A stretch of DNA of 64,000 bases from NCBI GenBank assembly GCA_033782935.1, contig JAWQEG010001538.1, positions 658,501 to 722,500 of the forward strand, read 5' to 3'. Positions 1-11,959 of the stretch are shown here, piece after piece. Origin of the DNA: Petrolisthes cinctipes. Lineage: Eukaryota > Arthropoda > Malacostraca > Decapoda > Porcellanidae. How positions within the stretch are numbered: position 1 is the stretch's first letter; every line of letters starts with the position of its first letter. The notes under the pieces were generated by a model, which was given only the letters and a program-made list of their open reading frames with translations, did no database searches and had not been told where the DNA came from. A program made the position numbers and the translations under genes.

Positions 1-711
1 CATTCCAGGAGATGACATCCAGCCGGCAATCACTAGCGAACTCTGTATTTGGAGGTAGAATTCGGGGGAATGGGGGCAGATGAGCGACCTGGAGAAGATG
101 ATGGACCAGGAGAAGGGACTGACTAGAAAAGCTTTTCAAGGCGAGATGCAACAGTATCCATCTATTCAGTAAGGGTAGTAACAGCTGAGATGATGGCCTG
201 CTGAGCCTCGACCAAGGTGGAGAGTTTGGAGTCAATGGCAGCCTGAGCGGCAACCAGCCCATCAATCCTGGCTTCAAGGGCAGAAAAGCAGTTCTCGAGG
301 GCCGTACATCGTGCCATGAGGGTAGCAACAGACTTGTGGAGGGCCAGGTCTGGAGGTGAGGCAGGGCTGGTAGGAGGAGCAGACTGGGGAGTTGGTGGCG
401 GTGGTGGAGGCGGAGCAATAGTAGAGACACGAGCCTGGACCTGACGTCGAGTACATCCATGCCACACGTTAACCCCTGGCTGAAGGCATCGTGGACACTT
501 CCATCGAGATGTATCCTCAGGAGGTGAAGGCTCAGAGGTGGAGGCAGCAGGACGTGATAGTTTACCCCTGACAGGACACGTCTTGGAATCATGGTTGGTG
601 GCACACCATGCACACTTCGGCCTGGCAGAACAGTACCGGGAGATATGCCCAACTCCCCAGCACGTGTAGCACCAAGGCTGGTCATTATGAAGTTTCCTCA
701 CCTCACACTGC
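1..711 (-). mobile_element. Family A non-LTR retrotransposon, ORF1 C-terminal part (copy A1)
   Basis: Read on the minus strand this is the zinc-knuckle and C-terminal half of the family A ORF1 protein, matching the full-length copy at 11960-17639. Cys/His clusters (CYTCWGVGHISRYC, then CAWCATNHDSKTC) are followed by a proline-rich linker and an alanine-rich, probably coiled-coil tail. The family role is RNA binding in the retrotransposition particle. The copy is 5' truncated near 711, where homology stops inside the codons before the first knuckle. It runs off the left window edge at the ORF1/ORF2 junction. A stop replaces a conserved lysine codon near the C-terminus (about 162), so ORF1 ends early compared with 12254-13744. 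Confidence 0.9.
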
Positions 712-945
712 GACTTCTGCCGCCGATTGTAAATCTTGTCTAATAGAATATTTGGTTGAACTGTATCAAAAGCTGTACGGAAATCGATGAAAATTTATAT
801 AATGGATTTGTTATTATTATGTGCCGAGTAGAGGTCTAATGTGAAGGTATTTATTGCATCAAAGGTGCTCAAACCTGGCCTAATGCCAGACTGTCTATTA
901 TTTAGTATTTTAATTTTATTTAAGTAGGATATTAAATGATGTTTC
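712..945 (-). mobile_element. Non-LTR reverse transcriptase palm fragment (CR1/L2-like)
   Basis: The minus-strand translation shows reverse transcriptase blocks in order: NNRQSGIRPGLSTFDAI (finger region, usual form QSGFRP..ST.DAI), then after one stop IFIDFRTAFDTVQPNILLDK (palm block A with the first catalytic Asp). It abuts the 5'-truncated end of copy A1, so A1 probably inserted into this older element. It is too short for firm family assignment. From 946 to about 1190 nothing was recognised. Confidence 0.6.
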
Positions 946-1186
946 ATTAACCCTTTGACTCTGGGTAGCAGGATATCCCTTTTGTTTAGGGGACTCCTTT
1001 TTCGGCCTATAGCCTAGCCTTTCACAGTAGTACAGCGCGGGTCACTCAGTTCCTCTTCAACTGCAGTCATGGCCAATGCAGTCATTTCAGCCAATATATA
1101 GGATTTTCTTATTCCGATTATATTTAACGTAATCATTAAAGGGCCAGATGATGGATAGTTCATGATGCCGATGCTTGGATAGTTCT

Positions 1187-1223
1187 TCAAGTGTCAGCGA
1201 AGTAAGTAAGATACAGGTTGTTG

Positions 1224-1293
<70 letters not shown>

Positions 1294-1908
1294 CTTTCAA
1301 ACAAACGAGGTTGAAGGAAATGGCTTGTTCTGCATTAATAAGTTTATTATTTATATTTTCAATATCTCTTACTGTTTTTCTTAAGTCTTCACTTAGATGG
1401 TGGATAAGTGAGGCAAATGTTGCGTTGTTGGGGGATTTCGACGTTTCGTCCAGTACATTGGACATCTTCAGGAGGAAGTGGTGATTCTGAGTGGGTGAGG
1501 GGTATTTATCTGTTTTCCGTATGTGGGGTGGGCGGGGCCACCATATCAGAAGCCTAGTGATTGGGGGGTAGCTTCGGATTCTGGCGCTACGTCTGAGTTG
1601 TTGGTTGGTTGTAGTGGTGGTGGGTAAGATGTTAGATGCTGGTGGTGGGTCAGTAGGTGTTGGAGGTGTGGTGTGTATCCTGACGGTGTTGGTGGTGTAT
1701 CGTTTTCTGGAGGGCAGTATTTGGAGGTCTTGTGTCTGGTTGTTTATAGAGGGTTGTAGGGTTTCTATGTAGATCACTTCTAGGTAGGAGAGTCATCTGC
1801 TGTCTGTTTCTTTGTCTAGTATGGTGGTATTATTTACTAGTTTGTCACGTGTCAGAGCTTGGTTGTCGTGGGTACGGTAGTGGTCTTTGCCATCCGTTGA
1901 TTTTTCGT
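1187..1908 (-). mobile_element. Penelope-like element, GIY-YIG C-terminal part, inverted
   Basis: The minus-strand protein carries the end of a Penelope GIY-YIG endonuclease: TRDKLVNNTTILDKETDSR, then YLEVIYIETLQPSINNQ, where the family shows LVNNTTIL and LEA.YI....P.IN.Q. A Thr/Pro-rich tail and a hydrophilic, possibly coiled segment follow to the (TA)n tract. The piece points away from the RT part at 1905-2432, with which it shares a junction, so the two halves are inverted relative to each other. A stop near 1778 breaks the frame. Confidence 0.75.
1227..1291. repeat. (TA)n microsatellite
   Basis: About 32 uninterrupted TA units. They produce the spurious IYIYIY stretches in both strands' reading frames. 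Confidence 0.98.
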
Positions 1909-2432
1909 AATGGCAAACTACCCTTCCTGGACCTCTTGGTTGCCCACCACAACTCAGACTTCCAAACCACAGTGTACACAAAGTCCACCAACAACGGACG
2001 GTGTCTAAATGGTGACAGTGAATGCCCCAAGAGATACCTCCAATCCACCATCTCATCCTACGTCAGGAGGGCTCTCTCCCACTGCACCAGCTGGAGAGAC
2101 ACACACCAGGAACTAGAACGTCTCACCCAAGTCCTGGTAAACAATGGATATTCCAACACAGACGTCTCCAACACCATCAAACTCCAGCTAGAAAAATGGT
2201 ACGAAGTGAACCCCCCAACCAAACCCAACAGTGATATCAAACTTTACTACCGCAATTACGTGTCCACCGACTACAATACTGACGAGACCATACTAAGAGA
2301 CATACTAAAGGAGAATGTCCACCCCACCGACCAAGACAGCGAGATTAAACTAGTAATTTACTACAAGTCTCCAAAAACCTCGAACCTCACCCTACACAAC
2401 CGACCTACTACCTCCAAGAGCCCGGTGAACAG
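1905..2432 (+). mobile_element. Penelope-like element, RT thumb and linker fragment
   Basis: The plus-strand frame reads KLPFLDLLVAHHN, TTVYTKSTNNGRCLN, SECPKRYLQSTISSYVRRA, VLVNNGYSNTDV and, near the end, VIYYKSPKTSNL. These are the ordered blocks between the Penelope RT core and its GIY-YIG domain. The fragment has no internal stop. It starts at the inverted junction with the minus-strand GIY-YIG piece and ends abruptly at 2432, where family B sequence begins without a start codon. The long open frame across 2432 is therefore a chimera of two transposons, not a gene. Confidence 0.88.
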
Positions 2433-3435
2433 TGACCGACTTCCTGACTCCCTTCCCTGCTTGGCGGTGTCATCTGATATCATGTCTCAGTACTACCTCT
2501 CACATCCTCGCACACCATGGCCCTTTGTCTTCCTGGTCAGGAAGGCTATGGAGGAGATGGGCATTTATTACTTCCAGATTTGTCTTGTGCGGGTCCTCAG
2601 GGTGGCTCCATGGTTTCTTCCAGAAGTTTTCCCCTGCACCTGCTTTTCAGACAAGAAGGAATGTCTTTTTCCTCCAGTGGCTTGTTCCCTCTTTTTAAAA
2701 CATGCCTCCTCTCAAAGTGAGTCCCTCCCTGACTTTTGTAGAGACGGCAGGCTTCCCTTTGTCATGTTCCTTTTTACTGACGAGATCTCGACGATTAAAT
2801 ATGCCCTCCAAGTGATTGTTACTCTCCCTCAGCCTTCTTTTACTACTTTTAACAATTCCTGTAGTTCCTTGCAGGCCCTGTGCAATTTTAACTCTTCCCA
2901 TCCCCTGGTGCTGGTCATTCTCGAGTGGCTTGTCCTCCCGGGTCGTTGTGGCCGCAGAGTTACATTTGTTGGGTCCCAGCTCATGTGGGTGTCAATGAGA
3001 ATGATCGGGCTGACGCCCTAGCTAAAGCTGTGGTTTCCAGTTCTCGACCCCCTGCCAGGCGTGTTCCCTTACCTGCAGTTGACCTTCGACCCTATGTAGA
3101 AGCTGCCGTTCGTTCCTGCTGGCAGGACAGATGGGACGACGTCGGTGCTAACAAGCTCTGCGGCATCCGCCAGCGCCTAGGTTTGTTTGTACGGGGGATT
3201 GAGATGTGGAGTGTGTGTGTGTGTGAGGGGGAGGCAGGGGGGAGTTCTATGTTTGGGCATTTTGTTTCGGAGGGTTTGCGACATGACGAGGCTACCTCCA
3301 GCGTGGAGAGGAAGACCTGGTATATGTATGTATGTACATATTTTATTAATGATGTAGATGACCATTTTATATTGGGCATAATATGACCCTAGCTGTTGCG
3401 CCGCCAGATGCCTAGTGGCATCTAAAAATCAATCA
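2433..3435 (+). mobile_element. Family B non-LTR retrotransposon, 3' part (copy B1)
   Basis: Homologous to the longer copy at 45134-47120. It covers the post-RT region (LPDSLPCLAVSSDIMSQYYL), a decayed RNase H domain (AELHLLGPSS in a shifted frame, then NENDRADALAKAVVSS with the last catalytic Asp) and the segment SCWQDRWDDVGANKL. From about 3186 to 3340 the sequence no longer matches other copies (a GT-rich stretch), so part of the C-terminus was replaced or deleted. Homology returns at the 3' UTR near 3345, including gttgcgccgccagatgcc near 3397, and ends in a short ATCA-type tail. The RNase H Asp/Glu region is partly deleted and frames are broken. Confidence 0.85.
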
Positions 3436-3469
3436 ATATATATATCAAGTGTCTAGTATGGCCCCCCAA

Positions 3470-4035
3470 AACACGACTTATCTCGTTCATGGTGGAACGA
3501 ATGATGTCCAACGGACACGATCAGAACTACCTAATAAGTACAAACATCTTTTGTTACAGCCACCAGTCTAAATCAGAGACTAACTATCCAATGCGATAAT
3601 GAAAAAGTCGGTTTCGTGTACACCTAATATGATAAGGCGTTGTTCGCGGATGCAGGTGTGCATCTGAACCAAGTGGTTACAGTCTGTCTTGGACGTCGCT
3701 GAGTAACACGCTAAATGTATTTCATATAAAAAATGGGACAGACTGGAGGCAGCCAAGCAACACAACATAGAACCAACAAGAAATGTGGAATCGGTAGGTG
3801 CACAGTCGTCACAGCCTTATCATAACACCGAAGCAATAAATTCTTTGTATGCAAATGCACCAAGTATCCGTAACAAGTTTTCAAATCTGAAAGAAATCAT
3901 AGAACTATAACTTACGACGTAATCGGCATTACAGAATCTTGAATAAATATAAAAAAATAGTGACTTCTTTGCGGAATGGATACTTCCCAGTTATAAATTA
4001 TTTGAAGGGAGCCGAAATGAAACTATACATCTAAG
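3470..4035 (+). mobile_element. CR1-like retrotransposon fragment with SGNH-esterase ORF1 remnant
   Basis: The first frame gives VHGGTNDVQRTRSELPNKYK, which contains the G-T-N-D block of SGNH/GDSL esterases in the first ORF of many CR1-group elements. It is followed by WDRLEAAKQHN and then NSLYANAPSIRNKFSNLKEI, the start of an apurinic-type endonuclease (usual form YTNARS...NK..EL). DFFAEWILPSYKLFEGSRNE follows after stops. The ORF1-to-ORF2 order is preserved but frames are broken. It begins right after the family B tail. From 4036 to 4255 nothing further was recognised. Confidence 0.65.
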
Positions 4036-4255
4036 AGAGCCTTAGGCCAAATTTGTCATTGAAGCCACATATTGTTAACGTTGATGTTTGCAGTAGAAAA
4101 AAAAATAGCTTCAATATGCAGACATCCAGCTCTGTCAGTACAAACAAACCGAGATGTATACAAACGAATTGCATAAACGTGTAACGAGCATGATGCCGGA
4201 TTAAATAAATGACAAAGGATATGGAAGTACAAACCTTTAACTGTCTCCTGATGTA

Positions 4256-5084
4256 CACTCTCCCAAAAAAGTATCGGCATTGCTGGCTAGATCCTGCTGA
4301 GAAAAGCTCGAAGCTACATGAATGACTCTACTGTGGGGTTGGTATTTCTGCTGGCAATGAGTTGACTCTCATATCTGTACTAACGTGAAATCCTCTAGCA
4401 TACATAGTTCATGCATGAGGCAAGTCGTGGAGTAAGAGTTGTGACTTCATTTTTACAGATATGCGTTATGTGATTTTAATAATTGATGGTTTTTGGGGAG
4501 GTGGAATTTACTGAATTATTGAATATAATGAGAATGATAACCCAGAGAATAAAGTTACCCAATCGGATTTTATCCTAAAAGGAATTTGTGAGTAGATTCG
4601 CTGTAACTGTAGTATTTTGTCTTAAATATAATGCAGTTATAGCATAGGATAGGATTAAGTAGGTTTATGCTTTTTCTTCTCATACTTCTAAATAAGGTTT
4701 TGTATAGTAACACAAACAGACATTGCCCTCTCCAGAAAGTGACGTGTATAAACAAACATGTGAAGCAACCAACACCTCAAAGCTTCACTCGATAATCTCG
4801 GGGCCTCAGTCTCAGGCCACGACTGACGGACTCCTGTCCCGAGGTAGAGGTATATTATCTTACGATAATATTTGATATTTCTCTAATAGGTGAAGAAATG
4901 CGAATGTTTCGATTTGCATCCACTATAGTTTCTCTGACTCATGAGGCAATACGAATATGCCTAATTGGCAACTGATCAGCTGGAATACCACTATATATAA
5001 GGTTTCAAAGCAATGTACCATAATGCTACGTGTATTGTCGTTTTCGTTCATTCGTTTTAATGCCGATACTTTTTTGGGAGAGTG
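4256..5084. mobile_element. Non-autonomous Tc1/mariner-type element (829 bp)
   Basis: Perfect 26-bp terminal inverted repeats lie at 4256-4281 (starting cactctcccaaaaaagta) and 5059-5084. Both ends are flanked by TA (4254-4255 and 5085-5086), the expected duplication for Tc1/mariner insertions. No transposase-like frame lies inside; short ORFs on the minus strand at the left end simply run through the repeat. Element boundaries are seen directly; superfamily assignment rests on the TA duplication and the CA start. From 5085 to 5335 nothing else was recognised apart from a poly(T) near 5228. Confidence 0.8.
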
Positions 5085-5964
5085 TACTGTACTTGTTAAT
5101 ACTAAAGTGACATCTGTATGATTGGTAGCCAGCCCAGACTGACATCGACTTAAAAATTCACTTTTACATTCTGTCTACATATCAAATTACATCTTCACAC
5201 TCCAATTCGGTAAAAAACATGTCAGATTTTTTTTTTTTTCAACATTACAACTGTAGCCAGGCCGAAATTAGCTTGTTATGGATCGCACAAATTTAAAAAC
5301 TGTGATGCCAAATAAAAACTACAACCGCGGTGCTCCAGGCTTGTTATTTATGATTTATTTATAGATGCCACTAGGCATCTGGCGGCGCAACAGCAATGGT
5401 CATATACCGCCCAATAAAATGGTCATCTACATCATTAATAAAATTTGTACAAACATGAAATAATTTTCACTACACCGAAAGGGAGAATCAGCATGAATAA
5501 AAGCCATATAATCTAAAAATAAATTTTTATTAAAATATCCTACTTAAGTAAAATATAAAAAATAATTAATATATAGACGAAAGAAAAATTAAACTTTACC
5601 TACCTAAATATGAATAGTCATAAAAATAATAAAGTTCACAATTTGTAGAGGAGGCCAGCCTCCTCCGCATAGGAGAGGGTATTCCCTCCCACACTACAAG
5701 CCTCCTCCCAGAGCACCTGGGAGAGACTGTAAGAACCGTCACCCACCCGGTACTCGGAGAGGTGCCTACGACGAAGGTCAACAAAACTGGGACACTCGAC
5801 AATAAAACACTTGACAGAGGGACCAGACCATCATCACAGTAGGGAGGGGGAGCCTTCTCCATTAAAAACCCATGAGTCAATAGTGTGTGGCCAATGCGGA
5901 GATGGGCAAGAGCCGTCTCTCATCGGCGGGACAGACCACTGTAGCTCCATAAACCCAGGCGCTG

Positions 5965-7631
5965 TGTAACGGACGTTTTTATTTTTCTTCTTTTTATTTA
6001 GTTTACTCGTTTAAAATCTTAAATTATACCAGTGTTAGGAGGAACTCAAACCCCACTTCCATATACAAAACAAAAAGCCACCAAGGCATGCTACTATATC
6101 CTATCGCTGGATCAACCCGGTCTGGAAAAAAAAAAAAAAAAACAAGAGACAGGCTGATGAGGAACAGGACTTGCCTTGCGAATCCCCAAAAATTTATCAT
6201 ACAAAGGACAAGTTCAGTCCCTCCTCAGCCCAGGGTAGGCTGCCACCACCATATCAAGTTGACAGAAAACTAAATAGGACACACACTGGAGGGGTAGCGT
6301 AGCGTTAGCTTATTTAGGCACTTGAGTAAGCAACCCAGACTACGATTTTAACGGGGGTACGATCAGTGTTGTGAATTGAGAACTAATATCTATATAGGAT
6401 CACAGTCTATTTGTTAATATTGGTGACGGAAATACTCAACTAATTATAAACTTTTATTTTACACGAAAAGACATTAATGTAAATACAATAATAATACAAT
6501 ACAACAATATTAACCCCTCCCTTGTTAATATTTCCTAAACCACGCTCTGCCAAAACCAGGAAATGAAGTATTCAGTATCTCGCTGATTTGACAGAGATCT
6601 AAACACACTTAAATTCACATACAAAAACAATGATCACAATATTAAAAAAAAAAAAATCACATCCTAAACATCAATATTCTAATTTTATTATTTGAATAGT
6701 TAATTGCCATTTGTAATTGTTAAATGCCATTTGTAATTGTTAATTGCCATTTGTAATTGTTAATTGCCATTTTTAATTGTTAATTGCCATTTGTAATTGT
6801 TAAGTGCAATAATATTATTAGGATTGTGAATTGCCAGCAAATATTATTAGTATTATTCACCACATGTGTGCCAAGTTGCTCTAGGGATTGTTTGCTAATA
6901 AATGGCTGCTTCTCTCAGCTGTTACACCAAAAGCCGTAAGCAGAATGAGGACAGGACAGCCTGTAGTGCTCTCTTCTCCCTTCTTCTCCCACCCCCCTTC
7001 AAGCAAAGTAGTCCTTCGTATTTCTAATTATGGTATTCTTACCAGTTCCACCATTACTAGTGTATGTTCAGTTACATATTACCATTTACACATATTCCCT
7101 TACTCAAATACATTGCCTTCTTCCTGTGTTAAAGTATTATATTACGATATTACATATATATAAGGCATGTATTGCTCCACGACCATCCTAGTGGACCATC
7201 TTAACTAAATTAATTTTCTAAGTAAGTTACTAATAAATGCTGGAACTAATATAGGAATGTTAGGTTCATAATTATACATTATAATTATAAATGCAGGTTA
7301 TTCCCTATAATCCAATTAATATCTTCATTCATCTCTTAATCATTACTTATTTTCCGTCCATATTATAATCTACCTAGGTTTTAATTATTCCTCTATTTCT
7401 CTTATTTACCTAACTATAATAATTATTTCTATTGTTCATTCATAACATCTAACTATAATCATCATTTGTACTGTTCATATATAACCTCTTCCAAAAGAAG
7501 TTTACCACCAAGACCATTATCGTCATTGATAATCTAGGCCTGGCCACTATGCACAATCTTATACTAAAAAATTTACCCTTTCACCCGTAAATGCTACAAA
7601 TAACTATGTATATAAAAATAGGGGTGTTACA
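5965..7631. mobile_element. Probable solo LTR inserted in family B copy B2
   Basis: The insert starts TGTAACGG and ends GTGTTACA, the short inverted TG...CA termini typical of Gypsy-group LTRs. The host sequence gctg is duplicated on both sides (5961-5964 and 7632-7635), a 4-bp TSD. Removing the insert and one gctg restores the family B reading caggcgctggcggatg seen in other copies. No gag or pol coding is present, so a recombined solo LTR fits best. A TIR-bearing non-autonomous DNA element with 4-bp TSD is the alternative. It is AT-rich with a 20-bp tandem repeat near the middle. Confidence 0.65.
6701..6800. repeat. Tandem repeat, five 20-bp units
   Basis: Five head-to-tail copies of taattgccatttgtaattgt with one or two changes in two units. 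They lie inside the solo-LTR-like insert and have no spacers, so this is a minisatellite and not a CRISPR-like array. Confidence 0.95.
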
Positions 7632-8750
7632 GCTGGCGGATGCCCCGGAACTTGTTAGCACCGACGTCGTCCCATCTTTCCTGCCTGCAAGAAAGAACGG
7701 GAGCATCTATGTAGGGTTGAAGGTCAACTGCAGGTACGGGATGACGCCTGGCAGGAGGCCGCAGCCTTAGCCAAAGCGTCAGCCCGCTCATTCTCACCGA
7801 CAGCCACATGAGCCGGGACACAACGTAATGTGACTTTGCGGGCACGACGACCCAGGAGAACAAGCCACTCGAGTATGGCCAACACCAAGGGATGGGAAGA
7901 GTTAAAATTGCCCAAGGCCTGCAAGGCACTACAGGAATCACTAAAAATAGTAAAAGAAGACTGCTGGCGACTAAAAATCACTTGGAGGGCATATAAAATA
8001 GCCGAGAACTCGGCAGTAAAAATGGATACGACAAATGGGAGCCTGCTGCCACGACAAAAGTCAGGAAAGAAAGCCCCAAAACCAACTCCACCATCAGACT
8101 TTGACCAATCAGTGTACACAGGGAGAGACTCCAAGTGAGAGGAGCCATGTTCTAAAAAGAGGGAACGAGCCACTGGAGGAAGAGATTCCTTCTTGTCTGA
8201 AAAGCAGGGGAAAACTTCTGGAAGAAGCCATGGAACCACCCTGGGGACCCGCACAGGACAAATCGGGAAGTCATCAATGCCCATCTCCTCCATAGCCTTC
8301 CTGACCCGGAAGCCAAAGTGCCATGGTGTGTGAGAATGTGAAAGGTAGTACCGATATGTTATCAGATGACACCGCCCAGCAGGGAAGGGAGCCAGGAAGT
8401 CGATGTAATCGATGCCAACAACGAACCATCAAGGACTGGCAGTGGAGATCAAGAGGTGGCTCATCAGCGTCCACCAGGTGACTGGGGATTGGGGACGACC
8501 TGAAGGCTCTGGTCGCCAGACGTACGCCAGAATGATGAACAGGGTCTAAGACTCTGAGACAAGCATGGGTGGCAGAAGAGTACACCTCACACCCATTGTC
8601 GAGTTTGACCTAATAAGAACATGGTATAGGCGGAAAAGGGTGGCCCGATCAGCCCCCCAGGATGTATGGTCCAGGACCCTCAACAGGTTAAGAGCCTGGA
8701 GGCATGGGACCTTAAGTGAACGTAAGTAGGGAACCCAAGTCAAACGTTTG

Positions 8751-9078
8751 TTTGAGTGATTTATGGTTTCCCTGTTTTAATAACTTTTTCTTATTGATAC
8801 ATATACAGTAGGGTGGAGGATTGGTTGTGAATAATTTTTTATTTTGCTTTCTTCACATGTATTTAAATGGTCGGTTTATATAACATAAATCATTACTGTA
8901 GCGGTGTAGCATTACAATACTTTCATGGAATGTATTGTGATGGCTACAAATGTACTTATTAAAACCACGTATTTCAGTTTTAGCATTTTTTTTTTTTTTT
9001 TTTCAGCAATAGAGGGGTGCGAGAACTGACTGCTGATTTGAAAGGGGTGCATATATTGAAAAAGGTTAAGAACCACTG
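8751..9078 (-). mobile_element. hAT-like element fragment
   Basis: Read on the minus strand from 9078 the insert begins CAGTGGTTCTTAACCTTTTT, the classic hAT terminal inverted repeat. GCACCCCTTTCAAATC follows, as in many non-autonomous hAT families. The opposite end at about 8751 shows no matching inverted terminus and no 8-bp duplication was found, so one end is lost. It interrupts family B copy B2 between RT palm and thumb. It contains poly(T) at about 8987-9003 and no coding sequence. Confidence 0.6.
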
Positions 9079-9719
9079 CCATAGAGGAATAAGACCGGAT
9101 CAGGGTAGATGCTTCGGATGCAGCAGAAGTGCATAGCAACTGTCTTGGCAGGAGAAAATCGAAACCCATGAGAACCAGCCCATCGCGACACCCTGTCGAC
9201 TGCAAGCTGCATACGTTGCTCCACCACTGACATACGGGAAGCAGCAAACCATACCGCCAGGTCGTCAACGTACATCGAGTTGGCAATACCGTCTGGAAGG
9301 GATGAGGTAATGGTATTAATTGATACTGCAAACAATGTGACACTGAGGACGCTTTCCTGGGGGATGCCCTCCTCCTGTGCAACATATGCTGAGAGGGCTG
9401 TACCAACTCTCACATGAAAACTGCGACAACTGAGAATCTCCTTAAGGAAGCGTGGAAGGCGACCCCGCAGGCCACATGCATGTAGTTGCTGCAGGATGCC
9501 ATATTGCCATAGACTTTCTTTACATCAAAGAACGCACACACCAGGTGTTGATGTCGTGCAAAAGCCACACATGCAGCAGCTTCCAACCTGACTAGAGTGT
9601 CTGTAGTGGAACGGTGCTTACGAAAGCCAGACTGGGACGGAGACAGAAAAATCCCTGTTCGAGGAAGAATGCCAGTCTGACATTTATCATCTTCCGTATT
9701 CGGGTCGCAGAAAGAAGAA

Positions 9720-10320
<601 letters not shown>

Positions 10321-10329
10321 TAAAAATAT

Positions 10330-10394
10330 ATGGGTCTCGAGAATGATGTCATAGTAAAAACTGGGTCACGACTGAAAAAGTCTGAAGAACCCTG
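10330..10394 (-). mobile_element. hAT-like terminal sequence
   Basis: The minus strand starts CAGGGTTCTTCAGACTTTTT and continues CAGTCGTGACCCAG, resembling CAGGG..CC..AAACTTTTT...CGCGACCC ends of hAT elements. The other end and the 8-bp TSD were not found. The (TA)n tract lies inside or beside the element. Confidence 0.5.
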
Positions 10395-10573
10395 CTTTAA
10401 ACTATTGGTGATTCGATACCGTTCACAGTGTATGCTTCATTCATTCCTCCTGACACACGTCTTCTCTACCTGATCATTCGTTACCCTCCCACATTACCTC
10501 CTATGTAGCTCTGCCCACATTTCTCTCCTCTCCCACTAACATCCCCCCTCCCTCCACCTGCAACTGTTGCCAG

Positions 10574-10677
10574 ATCCGACGAGGTCCAAACCAAGTCGCT
10601 GGTGGACGAAGTGTGGACCCTTGATCTGTCCGGAGCTGTACTGTATAGTTGCCGACGAATGGATCGAGGACACGCAG
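10574..10677 (+). other. Candidate host exon, unrecognised product
   Basis: The segment follows a long pyrimidine-rich tract ending ctgttgccag (acceptor-like) and is followed by gtcaga (weak donor-like). One plus frame reads SDEVQTKSLVDEVWTLDLSG and then AVLYSCRRMDRGHA without a stop; a second plus frame is also open. Nothing in it matches the transposon families around it. No protein family was recognised. The splice signals alone are weak evidence. No neighbouring exon was identified, so this could be chance. From 10395 to 11060 there is otherwise a poly(T) tract at 10810-10831 and no recognised feature. Confidence 0.25.
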
Positions 10678-11756
10678 GTCAGAAACATGGTGGTAGGATG
10701 CCTTCTGTACTTGGTAACACTGTCTCTCATCTATAGATCATTTCATGGGGTTTACTTGTCTGGTAGATCGAAGCAGGTCTGGGGATTTTGTTGGCACAAG
10801 AGTGGTCAAAGTTTTTTTTTTTTTTTTTTTTACATATTATTTGGTTTGCATCTTGTCATGTAATTAAATAATTTCACGTGAATGTCATGTCATGATGTGA
10901 TATAGTGCAGAGAGAGAAACGTAAGACCACAAATACACCCGATATATTTTGATCATATATCTGTTTGCATTGTGAAACGTGCCATTCAGAGGTGAAATGC
11001 ACTAAGATGGGAATATGTTCGAGAAGTGGGCCATTGAACTAGGAAAAGGAGCTTAATGGGATTTGATTTGTTCACGAACACGTGAAGCAAATGTGGTTTA
11101 TGACTTTACAGATAAAGTGGCAGTGCTATTGTTTTTATCTCGACAAATCTCCAAATTCGTTTCGATCCGTCAGACGAATAAACCCCATGATAAAGATTCA
11201 TTATATGAACGACAGTGTTTCCAGGTGCGAAAGGCTTACTACCCCCACATTTCTAAGCTACTTAAACCAATCTTAAAAACTGCGGTAGATATGTCCAATT
11301 TATGCTTTTCTTTTACTCTTAGCCGTCCTAATTCTTTTATTATCGGTGTTACATGGCCATTCTTTTTAACACCTCCTATGGCAACCTTAGCTGCAAAGTT
11401 TTGCTACTTTTGGACTTTATTTATTGTTGTTGAGTTTGTAGTGCCCCATATCCGAATGCAGTAGTTAATTTTACTGAGGACTAAAGACTGCACAACAGTT
11501 ATTCGTGAGGGTTTACCAAGGTTAGCACTTAGACGACTTATGAATATAAGGGTGCCGACAACTTTTTTAGTTAATTCGTTGAAATGTTTATCGAAAAGCA
11601 TAAATCTATCAATACATACACCCAAGTTTTTAACATGATTTTTTTTTTTTTTTTTTTTTTTAAATTAATTGCGCCGTAGCGTCAATCAACAGGCAGGCAA
11701 CAATACATACGGGTAGGCGGGACCCATGAAAATACAATGACTACAACCACACATAC

Positions 11757-11794
<38 letters not shown>

Positions 11795-11959
11795 CACACA
11801 CACACATCACGAAAACATAACAGAAAGGAGCACAAGCAAACAGACAAATATTTACACTATGACCTATTTAAATCCACAAAAACGAGGGTGGCGTACCAGA
11901 AATTCCTCCAGAACCTGGTGGTTCAGCAGGTGTCGACAAACCACATCAAGTGGCAGGCC

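Larger units (their letters stand above)
5335..9695 (-). mobile_element. Family B retrotransposon, RT to 3' end, interrupted twice (copy B2)
   Basis: Three collinear minus-strand segments make up this 5'-truncated copy. 9079-9695 holds the RT palm with RVGTALSAYVAQEEGIPQES and the catalytic box SMYVDDLAVWFAA (9238-9276). 7632-8750 holds the RT thumb (RATLFRLYHVLIRSN), the RNase H start (LPVYTDWSKSDGGVGFG, where Gly is replaced by Trp) and NERADALAKAAASCQ. 5335-5964 holds the C-terminal region and 3' UTR, ending in the ATCA/ATTT-type tail at 5340-5362. The interruptions are a probable solo LTR (5965-7631) and an hAT-like fragment (8751-9078). Frameshifts and stops make it a pseudogene. Confidence 0.88.

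Noticed and set aside
1849..3021. 390-codon plus-strand ORF
   Set aside because: A chance in-frame join of a Penelope fragment (to 2432) and a family B fragment; no start or promoter context.
6701..6800. CRISPR-like array
   Set aside because: The 20-bp units are directly adjacent with no spacers, in a eukaryotic transposon insert.
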